From DASUPK01 sp963736685 (GTDB lineage Bacteria > Actinomycetota > Thermoleophilia > Solirubrobacterales > 70-9), in NCBI GenBank assembly GCA_963736685.1, contig CAVTPZ010000018.1, forward strand, positions 124,001 to 188,000: 64,000 bases of DNA. Direction: 5' to 3'. Below, one piece after another: positions 24,595-33,890 of this stretch. The position numbers and the translations under genes were made by a program. Numbering within the stretch: the stretch's first letter is position 1; every line of letters begins with the position of its first letter. The notes below the pieces were generated by a model. It saw only the letters and a list, made by a program, of their open reading frames with translations. It did no database searches and was not told where the DNA came from.

Positions 24595-26181
24595 CTAGAC
24601 CTCCAGCCGCTGCTCCTCGAGGTCCAGCTCCCGCTCCACGCGCCGCATCACATCGACGCTGATCCGGCGTCCGTTCCGCAACTCGACCAGGGCCTCGCGC
24701 TGCGACGCGTAGATCTCGTGCATCAGCCGCTGGTAGGCGAGCGAGCGCTCCTCGATGCCGTCGGTGCCGTCGATCGCGCCGGCCTGTGCGGCGAAGCGTC
24801 GCTTTCGGAACCGGTAGAGCGCGCGGACGCGCTCGAGCGTCTCGTCGCGTGTCCACTCCTCGCCCTCGAGCTCGTCGACGCGATCGAGCGCGGCGCGGGC
24901 GATCACCAGCCTCGCCTTGGTCTCCTCATGCTGCTGGTCCTCCCCGTCGTCGACCACCCCGAGCCTGCGGATCAGCCAGGGAAGCGTCAGGCCCTGGCCC
25001 ACCACAGTCACGAGGATGAGCGAGAAGGTGATGAACTGGATCAGGTCGCGGCCGGGCAGTGGAGCGCCGGCATCGGTGTGAATCGGCAGTGCGAGGGCCG
25101 CCGCGAGCGATACCGCTCCCCTCATCCCTGCCCATCCTCCGATGACCCGGTCTCGCCAGGTGGAGCGCCTGGCGACCTGCGACGGACGCCGATCGAGAGT
25201 CCTGATGACCACTGTCAGGGTGAACTGCCAGATGTAGCGCAGTGCGATCACCGCGGCGCAGACGAGCGCCGCGTAGCCGACGACCTGCCCCGCTGACTCA
25301 CCCGCGAGTCCGTTCACGATCGTGGGGAGCTGCAACCCGATCAGGATGAACAGGGTCGCGTTCAGCAGAAAGGTGAGGATCGACCACATCGCATAGCCCT
25401 GCATGCGGCTCTCCGGCGAGGCGATTTCAGGCGCTCGCCAGCCGAGATACAAGCCGCATGCGACGACCGCCAGAACCCCGGAGACGCCGAGCTGGTCTGC
25501 CGGGATGAAGGCTCCGTAGGCACTGAACAGCGAGATCGTCAGCTCGGTGTTGACATCGGTGACCCGCTTGCGGACCTCGGCGATCACGTACCCGACCGCG
25601 AGTCCGATCGCGACCCCGCCGGCGACGTCGCCGAAGAAGGTGAGCACGGTGTGCCCGGCCGAGACGCTCTCCCCGATCGCCGCGGCGACGGCGACCTTGT
25701 ACATGACCAGAGCCGCGGCGTCGTTGATCAGGCTCTCGCCCTCGAGAATGTTGATCAGGCGACGCGGAGCTCCGACCCGCCGCATGATCGCGGTGGCTGC
25801 CGCGGGGTCCGTCGGGGAGACGATCGCGCCGAGGGCGAAGGACACGGCCCAGGGCAGGCCGATCACCTCGTGAGCGATCACCCCCACAGCCGCCGCGGTG
25901 AAGATCGTCAGCCCGATCGAGTTGAGGACGATCACCCGCGTGTCGTCGCGGAGACTCCGCAGGTCGGCGAAGAACGAACCCGCGTAGAGCAGCGGCGGCA
26001 GGAACACCAGCAGGACCAGGTCCGGGTTCAGGGTGATATTCGGGATGCCGGGGATCAGGCCGAGCACCAGCCCGCCGAGCACCAGCGGGATCGGGTAGGG
26101 CAGCGACAGCCGGTTGGCGAGCGCGTTCAGCCCGGCGGCCGAGACGAAGAGCGCGGCGAGGAGTATCTGGACGTCCCCCAT
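24595..26181 (-). CDS. Na+/H+ antiporter, CPA1 family
   Basis: 528 aa with about 12 membrane helices (residues 5-410) and a charged cytosolic C-terminal helical region. The ion-binding motif S-P-T-D-P-A-A-A-T-A and E-G-E-S-L-I-N-D-A-A-A-L-V are diagnostic of bacterial CPA1 exchangers (NhaP/YjcE type). It exchanges Na+ or K+ for protons across the membrane. The tail ends with an acidic-basic coiled region (R-R-V-E-R-E-L-D-L-E-E). Starts immediately after M-G-D-V-Q; no operon partner is evident apart from a possible peptide gene upstream. Confidence 0.9.
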   Translation of the reverse strand: MGDVQILLAALFVSAAGLNALANRLSLPYPIPLVLGGLVLGLIPGIPNITLNPDLVLLVFLPPLLYAGSFFADLRSLRDDTRVIVLNSIGLTIFTAAAVGVIAHEVIGLPWAVSFALGAIVSPTDPAAATAIMRRVGAPRRLINILEGESLINDAAALVMYKVAVAAAIGESVSAGHTVLTFFGDVAGGVAIGLAVGYVIAEVRKRVTDVNTELTISLFSAYGAFIPADQLGVSGVLAVVACGLYLGWRAPEIASPESRMQGYAMWSILTFLLNATLFILIGLQLPTIVNGLAGESAGQVVGYAALVCAAVIALRYIWQFTLTVVIRTLDRRPSQVARRSTWRDRVIGGWAGMRGAVSLAAALALPIHTDAGAPLPGRDLIQFITFSLILVTVVGQGLTLPWLIRRLGVVDDGEDQQHEETKARLVIARAALDRVDELEGEEWTRDETLERVRALYRFRKRRFAAQAGAIDGTDGIEERSLAYQRLMHEIYASQREALVELRNGRRISVDVMRRVERELDLEEQRLEV

Positions 26182-26221
26182 TTACCCGTCCATTTTCGCG
26201 GTTGGCGGCGACGAAGCGCCG

Positions 26222-26278
26222 CTAGGGGAGGAAGTTGAACTTGAGCTCCAGTTGCTGCTGGCTGTACTCCCCGGCCAT
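26222..26278 (-). CDS. Candidate 18-residue peptide
   Basis: M-A-G-E-Y-S-Q-Q-Q-L-E-L-K-F-N-F-L-P then TAG. AGGAG lies seven bases before the ATG. It sits between the acyl-CoA ligase and the antiporter, all on the minus strand. It may be a real small peptide or upstream leader peptide, or a chance frame; 19 codons are too few for codon bias to decide. Confidence 0.25.
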   Translation of the reverse strand: MAGEYSQQQLELKFNFLP

Positions 26279-26308
26279 AGCGACTCCTGTCCGTTGAGCC
26301 GAAGCGGT

Positions 26309-27855
26309 CTACTTCGCGGAGACCTTCTCAGCGCCCTCGCGGTCGCGAAGAACGCGCCGCAGGATCTTGCCGGACGCCGACTTCGGGATCTCGTCCACGA
26401 ACTCGACCTCGCGGACCTTCTTGTAGGGCGCGACGTGCTTCGCGACGTAGGCCATGAGCTCCTGGGCTTCGACGCCTTCGGCGACCACCAACGCCTTGGG
26501 CGCCTCCCCCCCATCGTCCATCGGCACGCCGATCACGGCTGCGTCCCTGACCTTCGGATGTGAGACGAGCACGGCCTCGAGCTCGGCCGGCGGCACCTGG
26601 TAGCCCTTGTACTTGATCAGCTCCTTCAGCCGATCGACGATGAAGAAGAAGCCGTTCTCGTCGATCCGGGCGATGTCTCCGGTGCGCAGCCAGCCGTCCG
26701 CGACCAGCGCATCGGCGGTCGCGCCGGGGTTGTTGAGATAGCCCTTCATCACCTGCGGACCGCGGACCCAGATCTCGCCCGGCTCGCCCTCGGCGACGTC
26801 CTCCTCGGTCGCGGGATCGACCAGGCGGGCCTCGGTGTTCGGGATCAGCGCCCCGACGCTGCCCGGCGGCGTCTCAGCGACGCGCGCCAGGCGGCTCTTG
26901 TGGCTCACCGGGCTGAGCTCGGTCATGCCGTAGCCCTGGCGGACGGGCGCGCCGACCTTGGCCTCGGCCCGTCCCGCGAGCTCGGCGTCGAGCGGCGCGG
27001 CGCCCGAGATGATCAGTTTGAGCCCGGAGAAGTCGCGGTCCTGAACCTCCGAGTGGTTGGCCAGCTGGAGGATCACCGGCGGCGCCACGTGCAGCCAGGT
27101 GACACCGTGCTCCTCGATCAGATCGATCAGCTTGTCGCAGTCGTGGCGCTGCATCGTGACGATCGTCGAGCCCTTGGCCAGGCCCATGTTGAGGACGACC
27201 GTCTGGCCGTAGATGTGGAAGAAGGGCAGCAGGCCGACGAGCGTGTCCTTCTCGGACAAGGGCATCGAGTTGTGGGCCTGCTCGATGTTCGCGACCAGGT
27301 TGCGGTGGGTGAGCATCACGCCCTTCATCAGGCCGGTGGTGCCGCTCGAATAAGGCAGGACGGCGAGCTCCTCGGGATCGATTTCGACCGGCTCGGGCGT
27401 GGCGCCGGGCTGCACTCCCGCGACGAAGCCCACCGGGTCGTCGATCAGCATCTTCGAACCCGAGTTCTCCTCCTGGCGACCCATCTCCTCCTGCGTGAGC
27501 AGCGGGTTCATCGGCGTGACCACTCCCCCCCGCGCATGATCCCGTGGTAGACGGCGGCCCACTCCGTGCTGTTCGGGCCGACCAGGGCGACCACGTCGCC
27601 CTTCCGGATCCCGTGCGCCTGGAGAGTCGCGGCGACCGCGTCGACCGTCGACGCGAACTCGGCGTAGGTGATGGTCTCGCCGGTGGCGCCATCGATGAAC
27701 GCCGGGTGGTCCCCGCGGGCGCGCGCCCCGCCGAGCACGTGCTCGGGCGTGGCGAGATCCGGGATCTCGATGTCCGGCTCGGGGCTTCGGTAGATCAATC
27801 CCTCACTCCTGGTGCGGAGCTTAAGGCCCGCCGACCGGAAATCCGCGCTCACCAC
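26309..27855 (-). CDS. Acyl-CoA synthetase (4-coumarate:CoA ligase-like), frameshifted
   Basis: ANL-superfamily enzyme that adenylates a carboxylic acid and transfers it to CoA. P-loop Y-S-S-G-T-T-G-L-M-K-G, then Y-G-M-T-E, G-W-L-R-T-G-D and the C-terminal K-S-A-S-G-K-I-L-R-R with the catalytic Lys. The frame shifts at a C run near 27530, after G-I-M-R-G-G. Between N-S-G-S-K-M-L-I and the P-loop about 30 residues usual in the family appear to be missing. Otherwise length (about 515 aa) is normal. Substrate unknown. Confidence 0.82.
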
Positions 27856-27891
27856 CTAGGGGGACGGCTGCTGCTCTGGAAAGATCGCCCC

Positions 27892-28404
27892 ATGAGGATC
27901 GTCGTCGCGCACGAGTCGATGTACGGCAACACCCGCGAGGTCGCCGAGGCGATCGCGAAGGGACTCGGCAAGGCCGAGGTCCTCGCGGTCAACGACGGCG
28001 ACCCGGCCGCGGCCGACGACGCAGACCTACTGGTCGTGGGCGGTCCCACTCACATGCACGGCATGGCCACGACGATGAGCCGCAAGGGAACGGCCCAGGC
28101 GGCCGAGGAGGAGGGCACGAAGCTGGAGCCCGGCGCGGTCGAAGGCCCGGGCCTTCGCAAGTGGCTGACCGGCCGCAACGGCGACGGCAGGAAGGCCGCC
28201 GCCTTCGACACCCGCATCGACAAGTCGCCGATGATCACCGGCGCGGCATCGCGCGGTATCGCGAAGCGCCTCCGGAAGGACGGGTATGAGCTGATCGCCG
28301 ACCCCGAGAGCTTCTTCGTCGAGGACTCAGAGGGCCCCCTGGCCGACGGGGAGCTCGACCGGGCGAAGGCCTGGGGCGCCGAGCTCGCGAAGAAGCTCGG
28401 CTAG
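27892..28404 (+). CDS. Flavodoxin-domain protein
   Basis: 170 aa. The FMN phosphate loop is H-E-S-M-Y-G-N-T-R-E (residues 7-16), followed by V-V-G-G-P-T-H-M-H-G (about 49-58), a flavodoxin-like isoalloxazine loop. The insert K-G-T-A-Q-A-A-E is as in flavodoxin/NO-synthase family proteins of actinobacteria. Probably a single-electron or two-electron carrier, or a FMN-dependent reductase. Ends tail-to-tail with NDH-2 through CTAG (28401-28404). Confidence 0.83.
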   Translation: MRIVVAHESMYGNTREVAEAIAKGLGKAEVLAVNDGDPAAADDADLLVVGGPTHMHGMATTMSRKGTAQAAEEEGTKLEPGAVEGPGLRKWLTGRNGDGRKAAAFDTRIDKSPMITGAASRGIAKRLRKDGYELIADPESFFVEDSEGPLADGELDRAKAWGAELAKKLG

Positions 28405-29735
28405 CTGCTCTCGCGCGGCCGGGCCGCCCCCTTGGTATCGAACTGCTCGATCACCCGTCCCCCTCGGCCGCGGGTGAAGAAGCTCACCGCCCAGCGGATC
28501 AGCACCAACAGGCGGTTCTGGAACCCGATCAGGAACCAGAGGTGGACCACGAGCCAGGTGACCCAGGCCGGGAACCCGCTCAGCCGCGCGACGTGAAGAT
28601 CGGCCACGGCCCGCGCTCTGCCGATGGTCGCAAGGTTCCCCTTGTCGCGGTAATGGAAGGGCTTGGAGTCCCTGTCCCGCAGCCGAGCCTTGACGAGCTT
28701 CGCCGCGTAGCGCCCCTGCTGCATCGCCACCGGGGCGACGCCGGGCAGATCCTGGAGCGTGCCGTCCTCATTGTGCACCCGCACCATGTCCCCGAGTGCG
28801 ATCACCTCGGGATGGCCGGGCAGGGTCAGCTCGGGCCCGACGGACACCCTTCCCGCCCGATCGACCTCCGCGCCCGTCGCTTTTCCGAGCCGCCTGGCGA
28901 GCGAGGCGGCCGTGACCCCTGCGGCCCAGATCACCGTCTTCGCCGGGATGCGCTCGGTGGCGCCGCCGTGGGCCTCGATCGTGACGCTGTCGTCGTCGAT
29001 GTCGATGACGGTGTGCCCCAGCAGCGGCGTCACCCCGAGGTTCTCGAGCGAGCGCTGCGCCTTGGCTGACAGCGACGGCGGGAAGGTGGTGAGGACGCGA
29101 TCGGCGATCTCGACGAGGAGCACGCGTCCCGCGCGCGGGTCCATCACCCGGAAGTCGCGCTTGAGCGTGTCACGCGCGAGCTCTCCGATCTGGCCGGCCA
29201 TCTCCACCCCGGTCGGGCCGGCGCCGACGACCACGAAGGTCAGCCAGGCGCGGCGGCGTTCCTCGTCTGTCTCGAGCTCGGCGGCCTCGAAGGCGCTCAG
29301 GATCTGGGCGCGGACGGCGAGCGCGCTCTCCAGCGACTTCACCTCGTGCGCGTACTCCTCCCACTCGTCGTGCCCGAAGTACGAGTAGCGCGAGCCGCCG
29401 GCGGCGATCAGCGTGTCGAAAGGCACCGTGAGCGGGCCCTCGTCGCCGACGCCGGGCTGGACCTGGACGGTGTGGCCGTCGAGGTCGATCTCGCGGACCT
29501 CGCCGAGCAGCACCCGCACGTTCCGACGCCGCTTGAAGATGGCGCGCAGCGGATAGGCCACCTCCTCGGCCGACAGTGCGCCGGTCGCCACCTGGTAGGT
29601 CAAGGGCTGGAAGAGGTGGAAGTTGCGACGGTCGATCAGGGTCACCTCGACCGGCATGCGAGCCAGCTTCTGGACGGTCTGCAGCCCGCCGAAGCCGCCA
29701 CCGATCACGACCACCCGATGTCGACCCTCTGCCAC
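28401..29735 (-). CDS. Type II NADH dehydrogenase (NDH-2 family)
   Basis: 444 aa. FAD-binding G-G-G-F-G-G (12-17), NAD(P)-binding V-V-G-A-G-P-T-G-V-E-M-A (about 169-180), and the late FAD block A-L-G-D-M (about 323). Near the C-terminus a hydrophobic amphipathic stretch (W-V-T-W-L-V-V-H-L-W-F-L-I-G-F) anchors the protein to the membrane, as usual. It passes electrons from NADH to quinone without pumping protons. GTG start. The neighbour on the other strand is a flavodoxin, so both are redox genes. Confidence 0.9.
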   Translation of the reverse strand: MAEGRHRVVVIGGGFGGLQTVQKLARMPVEVTLIDRRNFHLFQPLTYQVATGALSAEEVAYPLRAIFKRRRNVRVLLGEVREIDLDGHTVQVQPGVGDEGPLTVPFDTLIAAGGSRYSYFGHDEWEEYAHEVKSLESALAVRAQILSAFEAAELETDEERRRAWLTFVVVGAGPTGVEMAGQIGELARDTLKRDFRVMDPRAGRVLLVEIADRVLTTFPPSLSAKAQRSLENLGVTPLLGHTVIDIDDDSVTIEAHGGATERIPAKTVIWAAGVTAASLARRLGKATGAEVDRAGRVSVGPELTLPGHPEVIALGDMVRVHNEDGTLQDLPGVAPVAMQQGRYAAKLVKARLRDRDSKPFHYRDKGNLATIGRARAVADLHVARLSGFPAWVTWLVVHLWFLIGFQNRLLVLIRWAVSFFTRGRGGRVIEQFDTKGAARPRESS

Positions 29736-29779
29736 TTCCGGGAAGCTACCCGTCCTTCGAAACCGGTACTCCCGCGTGC

Positions 29780-30007
29780 TCAGGCGGGTCGCGTCGGGTA
29801 CGCGCCCAGGCGCTCACGCACCTGCCGGACCACCATGACGTTGGTGCCGCACGCGCGGGCGATTCTGGTGTCGCAGCGGTCCGGAGCTCGGTTGAGCTCG
29901 AGCTCCACCAGCCCCACTGCGTCCTCCTGCTGGCACCATGCCGGGAAGTCCTCGTTGTCGAAGGACAAAGCCTTCGTCGTGTCCGCAAGCCAGCTGGATG
30001 CAGTCAT
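29780..30007 (-). CDS. Small helix-turn-helix-like hypothetical
   Basis: 75 aa from ATG 30007 (91 aa from 30055). The C-terminal part D-R-C-D-T-R-I-A-R-A-C-G-T-N-V-M-V-V-R-Q-V-R-E-R-L reads as a helix-turn-helix, similar in spacing to resolvase/ParB-type recognition helices. The N-terminal half is acidic with F-P-A-W-C-Q-Q-E-D. Start and function uncertain. Confidence 0.45.
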   Translation of the reverse strand: MTASSWLADTTKALSFDNEDFPAWCQQEDAVGLVELELNRAPDRCDTRIARACGTNVMVVRQVRERLGAYPTRPA

Positions 30008-30091
30008 TGATCGCCCCAAACTTCCCTCCGGTCCTTGCAGCGTCCCTACCCACATCCCGGAGCTCTAAACCTGCTCGGGATGGCTCCCAGA

Positions 30092-30460
30092 TCACGTGGC
30101 GACCCAGGACTTCGCCTGTTCGAGCTCGTCCATCTCGAAGACCCTGAGCTCCCCGGGCATCGCCCACGTGAACATGCGCGTCGACTTCGAGACCCACTCG
30201 ACGCCGCTGACGAAGGCGAGCTTCTTCCAGGCCGAGCGGTTCGTGATCTCCGTCCTGACCCCGGTCTTCACGTCCTCGATCCAGGCTCCGGGCTCCAGCC
30301 CGTCGAAGTCCGGGAGAACGAAGAGGACCCTGGCCTTCCCGGAGTCGGTGGCCTCCTTGAGGGCCGGCTCCAGGACGTCCCGGTAGTCGTCCTTTGTGAG
30401 CTTCCCCGAGGCACGGAGCCCGACGATGCCCGCGGGCACGTCCTCGATCCTCTCGATCAT
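30092..30460 (-). CDS. SpoIIAA-like/STAS-fold protein
   Basis: 122 aa. I-V-G-L-R-A-S-G-K-L-T-K-D-D-Y, then V-L-F-V-L-P-D-F-D-G and the final F-E-M-D-E-L-E-Q-A-K-S-W-V match the SpoIIAA-like family (PF11964). Family members bind lipid or act as regulators; this one has an Asp-Gly in place of a phosphorylatable Ser. AGGAGG sits five bases before ATG 30460. Divergent from the ABC ATPase gene. Confidence 0.72.
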   Translation of the reverse strand: MIERIEDVPAGIVGLRASGKLTKDDYRDVLEPALKEATDSGKARVLFVLPDFDGLEPGAWIEDVKTGVRTEITNRSAWKKLAFVSGVEWVSKSTRMFTWAMPGELRVFEMDELEQAKSWVAT

Positions 30461-30503
30461 TTCCCCTCCTGGCGGTGGTTGGCAGTCGCTATCAATAGGC
30501 AGG

Positions 30504-31280
30504 ATGCCCCACGCACTTGAGCTGCGCGGACTGACCAAGCGCTACGACGACGGCACGCTCGCCCTGGACAACCTCAACCTCGAGGTCCCGTCCGGCAGCT
30601 TCTTCGGCCTGCTCGGGCCGAACGGCGCCGGCAAGACCACGCTGATCTCAGCCGTCTGCAACCTGATCCGGCTGACCGAGGGCGAGATCTCCGTCTTCGG
30701 GGAGCCGGGCGGCTCGATGGAGGCGCGGCGGCTGATCGGCATCGCCGAGCAGGAGCCCAACCTCGACCGCTTCCTGACCGTCCACGAGACCCTCGTCTAC
30801 CACGGCGGCTACTACGGGATGAGCGGCGATGCCGCCGCCGAGCGGGCCGACGAGATGATCGACGTCTTCGACCTCCGCGCCAAGCGCGACACCCGTGCGC
30901 CCAAGCTCTCCGGCGGGATGCGCCGCCGCCTGCTTCTTGCCCGCGCCCTCCTCCATGAGCCGCGCCTGGTGATCCTCGACGAGCCGACCGCCGGGGTCGA
31001 CCTCGAGCTCCGCCACGAGCTCTGGCGCTACATCCGCCGCCTGCACGAACGCGGCACGACCATCCTGCTCACCACCCACTACCTCGAGGAGGCGGAGGCG
31101 CTCTGCGAGGAGATCGCGCTGATCGGCAAGGGCCGGATCATGGCCCGCGACACCGCCGACGGCCTGAAGCAGCGCTTCGATGCGGCCACGCTCGAGGACG
31201 TCTACATGAAGACCGTGGCGGCCGGGCGGCGCGAGGTGGAGGAGTCGGCGCCCGGGCCTGCCGAGGAAGCGACCGCCTGA
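30504..31280 (+). CDS. ABC-2 exporter ATP-binding subunit
   Basis: 258 aa. Walker A G-P-N-G-A-G-K-T, signature L-S-G-G-M-R-R-R, Walker B L-V-I-L-D-E-P-T-A-G, switch H in T-T-H-Y. It is of the DrrA/NodI type used for drug or polysaccharide export. The probable permease lies 1.35 kb downstream at 32630, separated by a dehydratase and an antisense NTF2-like gene. Start 30504 has an in-line AGG; an upstream frame is antisense to the SpoIIAA gene and rejected. Confidence 0.88.
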   Translation: MPHALELRGLTKRYDDGTLALDNLNLEVPSGSFFGLLGPNGAGKTTLISAVCNLIRLTEGEISVFGEPGGSMEARRLIGIAEQEPNLDRFLTVHETLVYHGGYYGMSGDAAAERADEMIDVFDLRAKRDTRAPKLSGGMRRRLLLARALLHEPRLVILDEPTAGVDLELRHELWRYIRRLHERGTTILLTTHYLEEAEALCEEIALIGKGRIMARDTADGLKQRFDAATLEDVYMKTVAAGRREVEESAPGPAEEATA

Positions 31281-31295
31281 GCCCGGACGGGCGCC

Positions 31296-32194
31296 ATGGA
31301 TCTCTCTCTTTCCCGGATCGAGCAGGCCCTGGGTGAGATCGACTCCGTCTTCCTCGACACGCCGCAATTCGTCAACGAGCGACTCTCCATGGAGCTCGGG
31401 CGGGAAGTCCTGGTCAAGGTCGAGACGCTCAACCCGATCGGCAGCTTCAAGGGGCGTGGCACCTCCTTCCTGGCGGGGACCCTCGACCCCGCCCTGACCT
31501 GGGTTTGTGCAACCGCCGGCAACTTCGGGCAGGGACTCGCCTACGCGGCTCGCGAGCGAGGCGCATCCGTCCACATCTTCGTCGCGCCAGGCGCGCCGGA
31601 GGCGAAGGTCGAGCGGATGCGGGCCCTCGGCGCGACGGTCGAGGTGCACGAACGCACGGAGGAGGCTGCCCGGGAGCACGCGGCGGGTGCTGGTCGGCTC
31701 CTCGTCGTCGACGGGCATGATCCGGCGATCGCGGAAGGGGCAGGGACGATCGGGGTCGAACTGGCCGCGGCGGCGAGATCGACACCGCGCTCATCCAGCT
31801 CGGCGACGGCGCGCTGATCACCGGGGTCGCCCGCTGGCTAAAGTCGCGTTCGCCCGAGATCCGCGTGGTCGGCGTCTGCGCCAGCGGGGCGCCCGCGATG
31901 GCGCGAAGCTTCGCCGCGGGCCACTCGATCTCGGACGCCGGGACCGGCACGATCGCGGGAGCTCTGGCGATCACTGAACCGGTGCCCGAGTCGCTGGCCC
32001 GGATCTTCGAGCTGGTGGACGACGTGGTCCTGGTTGACGACGATGACCTCCGCGCCGCGATGAGGCTGATCGGCGATTCGCTGGGAGTGGTGGTGGAGCC
32101 GGCCGGAGCAGCCGGCGTCGCAGCCCTGGCTCGGCACCCCGAAAAGGTGATCGGCGAGCGCGTTGCGATCCTGCTGACCGGCGCTGCGTCCTAG
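31296..32194 (+). CDS. PLP-dependent threonine/serine dehydratase-like, one frameshift
   Basis: Fold-type II PLP enzyme. The Lys that binds the cofactor is K52 in G-S-F-K-G-R-G. The substrate loop A-T-A-G-N-F-G-Q-G is a variant of S-S-G-N-H-A/G. Shift of one base near 31765. The second part contains L-G-D-G-A-L-I-T-G-V, a changed form of the tetraglycine phosphate loop, and E-P-A-G-A-A-G. Combined length about 298 aa, slightly short for threonine ammonia-lyase. Precise substrate uncertain. Confidence 0.75.
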
Positions 32195-32216
32195 TCCGTG
32201 GTACTCGTCCTTGCGC

Positions 32217-32618
32217 CTACTGGCTCTTCCGCTGCACGAACCACTCGGTGAACTCGCGGCAGCGGCCGGCGGAGTCGAAGCGCATCACGAAACAGTTGTC
32301 GTAGACGCGCTCAACCGGCCCGCCCGGCCGGTCCCGATAGGTGCTCGTGCCGGTGGCCACGGCGGAGTCGCCGTCGATGGCGAAGGCGGTGTAGCTGGCG
32401 TCGTAGGTGCCCGGCTCGTCGCGGTCCGAGGCATCGGGATGATCGCCCTCCCCGAGCCAGGACTCCACCACCGCGTCGCGGCCCTCGATCGGGTTGTCGC
32501 CGGGGTGGTAGCGATATGAGACCTGCTCGGCGAAGAGCGCCTCGATCTGACCGCGGTCGTAGCTCTTCCAGGCCTCGACGTAGGCGTCCAGCCAGCGATC
32601 CAGTTCCTCGCGGGTCAC
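32217..32618 (-). CDS. NTF2-like (SnoaL-fold) protein, not an array member
   Basis: 133 aa with GTG start. M-T-R-E-E-L-D-R-W-L-D-A-Y-V-E-A-W-K-S-Y-D and V-S-Y-R-Y-H-P-G-D-N-P-I-E-G-R-D-A-V. The fold is the same as the array proteins but the termini differ: no M-S-x-E-N-V start and an ending F-T-E-W-F-V-Q-R. Its GTG lies only 11 bases from the ATG of the divergent permease gene. Function unknown. Confidence 0.75.
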   Translation of the reverse strand: MTREELDRWLDAYVEAWKSYDRGQIEALFAEQVSYRYHPGDNPIEGRDAVVESWLGEGDHPDASDRDEPGTYDASYTAFAIDGDSAVATGTSTYRDRPGGPVERVYDNCFVMRFDSAGRCREFTEWFVQRKSQ

Positions 32619-32629
32619 AATCTGATCCT

Positions 32630-33412
32630 ATGAACGAAACGGCCGTCGCGCGCCCCTGGCAGGGCTTCCTCTGGCTCTCGCGCCGCGAGTGCCACCGCGT
32701 CCTGCGTCTCTGGACCCAGACGACGCTCGCGCCGGTCGTCTCCTCGCTCCTCTTCATCGTCGTCTTCGGCCTCAGCCTCGGCGGGCGGATCAAGCAGGTC
32801 GACGGCTTCGACTACGACCAGTTCATCGTCCCCGGCCTGGTCGCGATGGCGATGGCCCAGGCCGCCTACTCCAACAACGCGTCGACGATCTTCCAGGGGC
32901 GCTCCGACCGCTACATCGACGACGTCCTCGCCGCCCCGATGCACAACTGGCAGGTCAACCTCGGCTATCTGGTCGGCGGCGCCTTCCGCGCCCTGATCAT
33001 CGGCATCGGACTCGCCGCCTGCGCGATTCCGATCACCGGCGCGCCAATCATCCACCCCGCGCTCCTGCTCGTCGCCGTGCTGCTGCTGGTCGTCGGCTTC
33101 GGTGCCCTCGGCACGATCGTCGGCATCTACGCCGAGACCTTCGACCACACGAGCTTCATCAACAACATCGTCATCCTCCCCCTCACCTTCCTCGGCGGCG
33201 TCTTCTACTCGGTCAGCCGCCTCGGCTCACCGTGGGAGCAGCTCTCCCACGTGAACCCGCTCTTCTACGTCGTGGAGACGGTCCGCTACGGCTTCCTGGG
33301 CGTCTCCGACGTGAGCCCATGGATCTCGTTCGCAGTGGTCGCGGGCATGTGCCTGGCGCTGTTGGCGTGGAGCCAGTGGCTGTTTACGAGTGGACGGAAG
33401 CTGAAGCCGTAG
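32630..33412 (+). CDS. ABC-2 type transporter permease
   Basis: 260 aa, six membrane helices, with A-M-A-Q-A-A-Y-S-N-N-A-S-T-I-F-Q-G-R as the coupling region. The final periplasmic-to-membrane segment V-N-P-L-F-Y-V-V-E-T-V-R-Y-G-F-L-G is a hallmark of ABC-2 permeases. The natural partner of the ATPase at 30504. The ATG follows the minus-strand GTG of the NTF2-like gene by 11 bases, so each promoter must lie inside the other gene. Confidence 0.87.
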   Translation: MNETAVARPWQGFLWLSRRECHRVLRLWTQTTLAPVVSSLLFIVVFGLSLGGRIKQVDGFDYDQFIVPGLVAMAMAQAAYSNNASTIFQGRSDRYIDDVLAAPMHNWQVNLGYLVGGAFRALIIGIGLAACAIPITGAPIIHPALLLVAVLLLVVGFGALGTIVGIYAETFDHTSFINNIVILPLTFLGGVFYSVSRLGSPWEQLSHVNPLFYVVETVRYGFLGVSDVSPWISFAVVAGMCLALLAWSQWLFTSGRKLKP

Positions 33413-33442
33413 GCTGGATTCCCAGCACCGAGAGGAGAAGCC

Positions 33443-33856
33443 ATGGCCACCACCACGCTGTCGAAGCAGATGCTGGAGGCGCATCCCGCGCCAGCCCAGG
33501 TCGATCGTGACCTGCTCGCCCGCTGCATCGACGAGTGCCTCGCCTGCTTGCAGAGCTGCACAGCCTGCGCCGACGCGGACCTGGCGGAGGACGACGTCGC
33601 TGAGATGCGCAGGTGCATCCGGCTCTGCCTGGACTGTGCCGACGTCTGCGATGCGACCGCCCGCCTACTCAGCCGTCAGACGGACTACGCCGCCGAGACC
33701 GCTCGAGCGCAGGTGGCGTCGTGCCGGGAGCTCTGCGCGCTCTGCGCCCACGAGTGCGAGGGCCACGCGGATCACCACGAGCACTGCCGGCTCTGCGGCG
33801 GGCAGTGCAGGCGCTGCGAGCACGCCTGCTCGGCGGTGCTGGACGCAATCGCATAG
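33443..33856 (+). CDS. Cys-rich four-helix bundle metal-binding protein (Csp/DUF326-like)
   Basis: 137 aa with about 21 Cys, arranged as C-x3-C and C-x2-C pairs along four helices (C-I-D-E-C-L-A-C-L, C-I-R-L-C-L-D-C-A-D-V-C, C-R-E-L-C-A-L-C-A-H-E-C). Copper-storage proteins of this family bind Cu(I) on inward Cys, and a His-rich stretch (G-H-A-D-H-H-E-H-C) may add metal ligands. No signal peptide, so cytosolic. Strong GAGGAGA before ATG. A TAGGCT box is at 33409. Adjacent to DUF2182 and DUF1326 genes. Confidence 0.85.
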   Translation: MATTTLSKQMLEAHPAPAQVDRDLLARCIDECLACLQSCTACADADLAEDDVAEMRRCIRLCLDCADVCDATARLLSRQTDYAAETARAQVASCRELCALCAHECEGHADHHEHCRLCGGQCRRCEHACSAVLDAIA

Positions 33857-33890
33857 CCGCCAGCTTCCTGGACGATTAGAGTCGAGGCCG

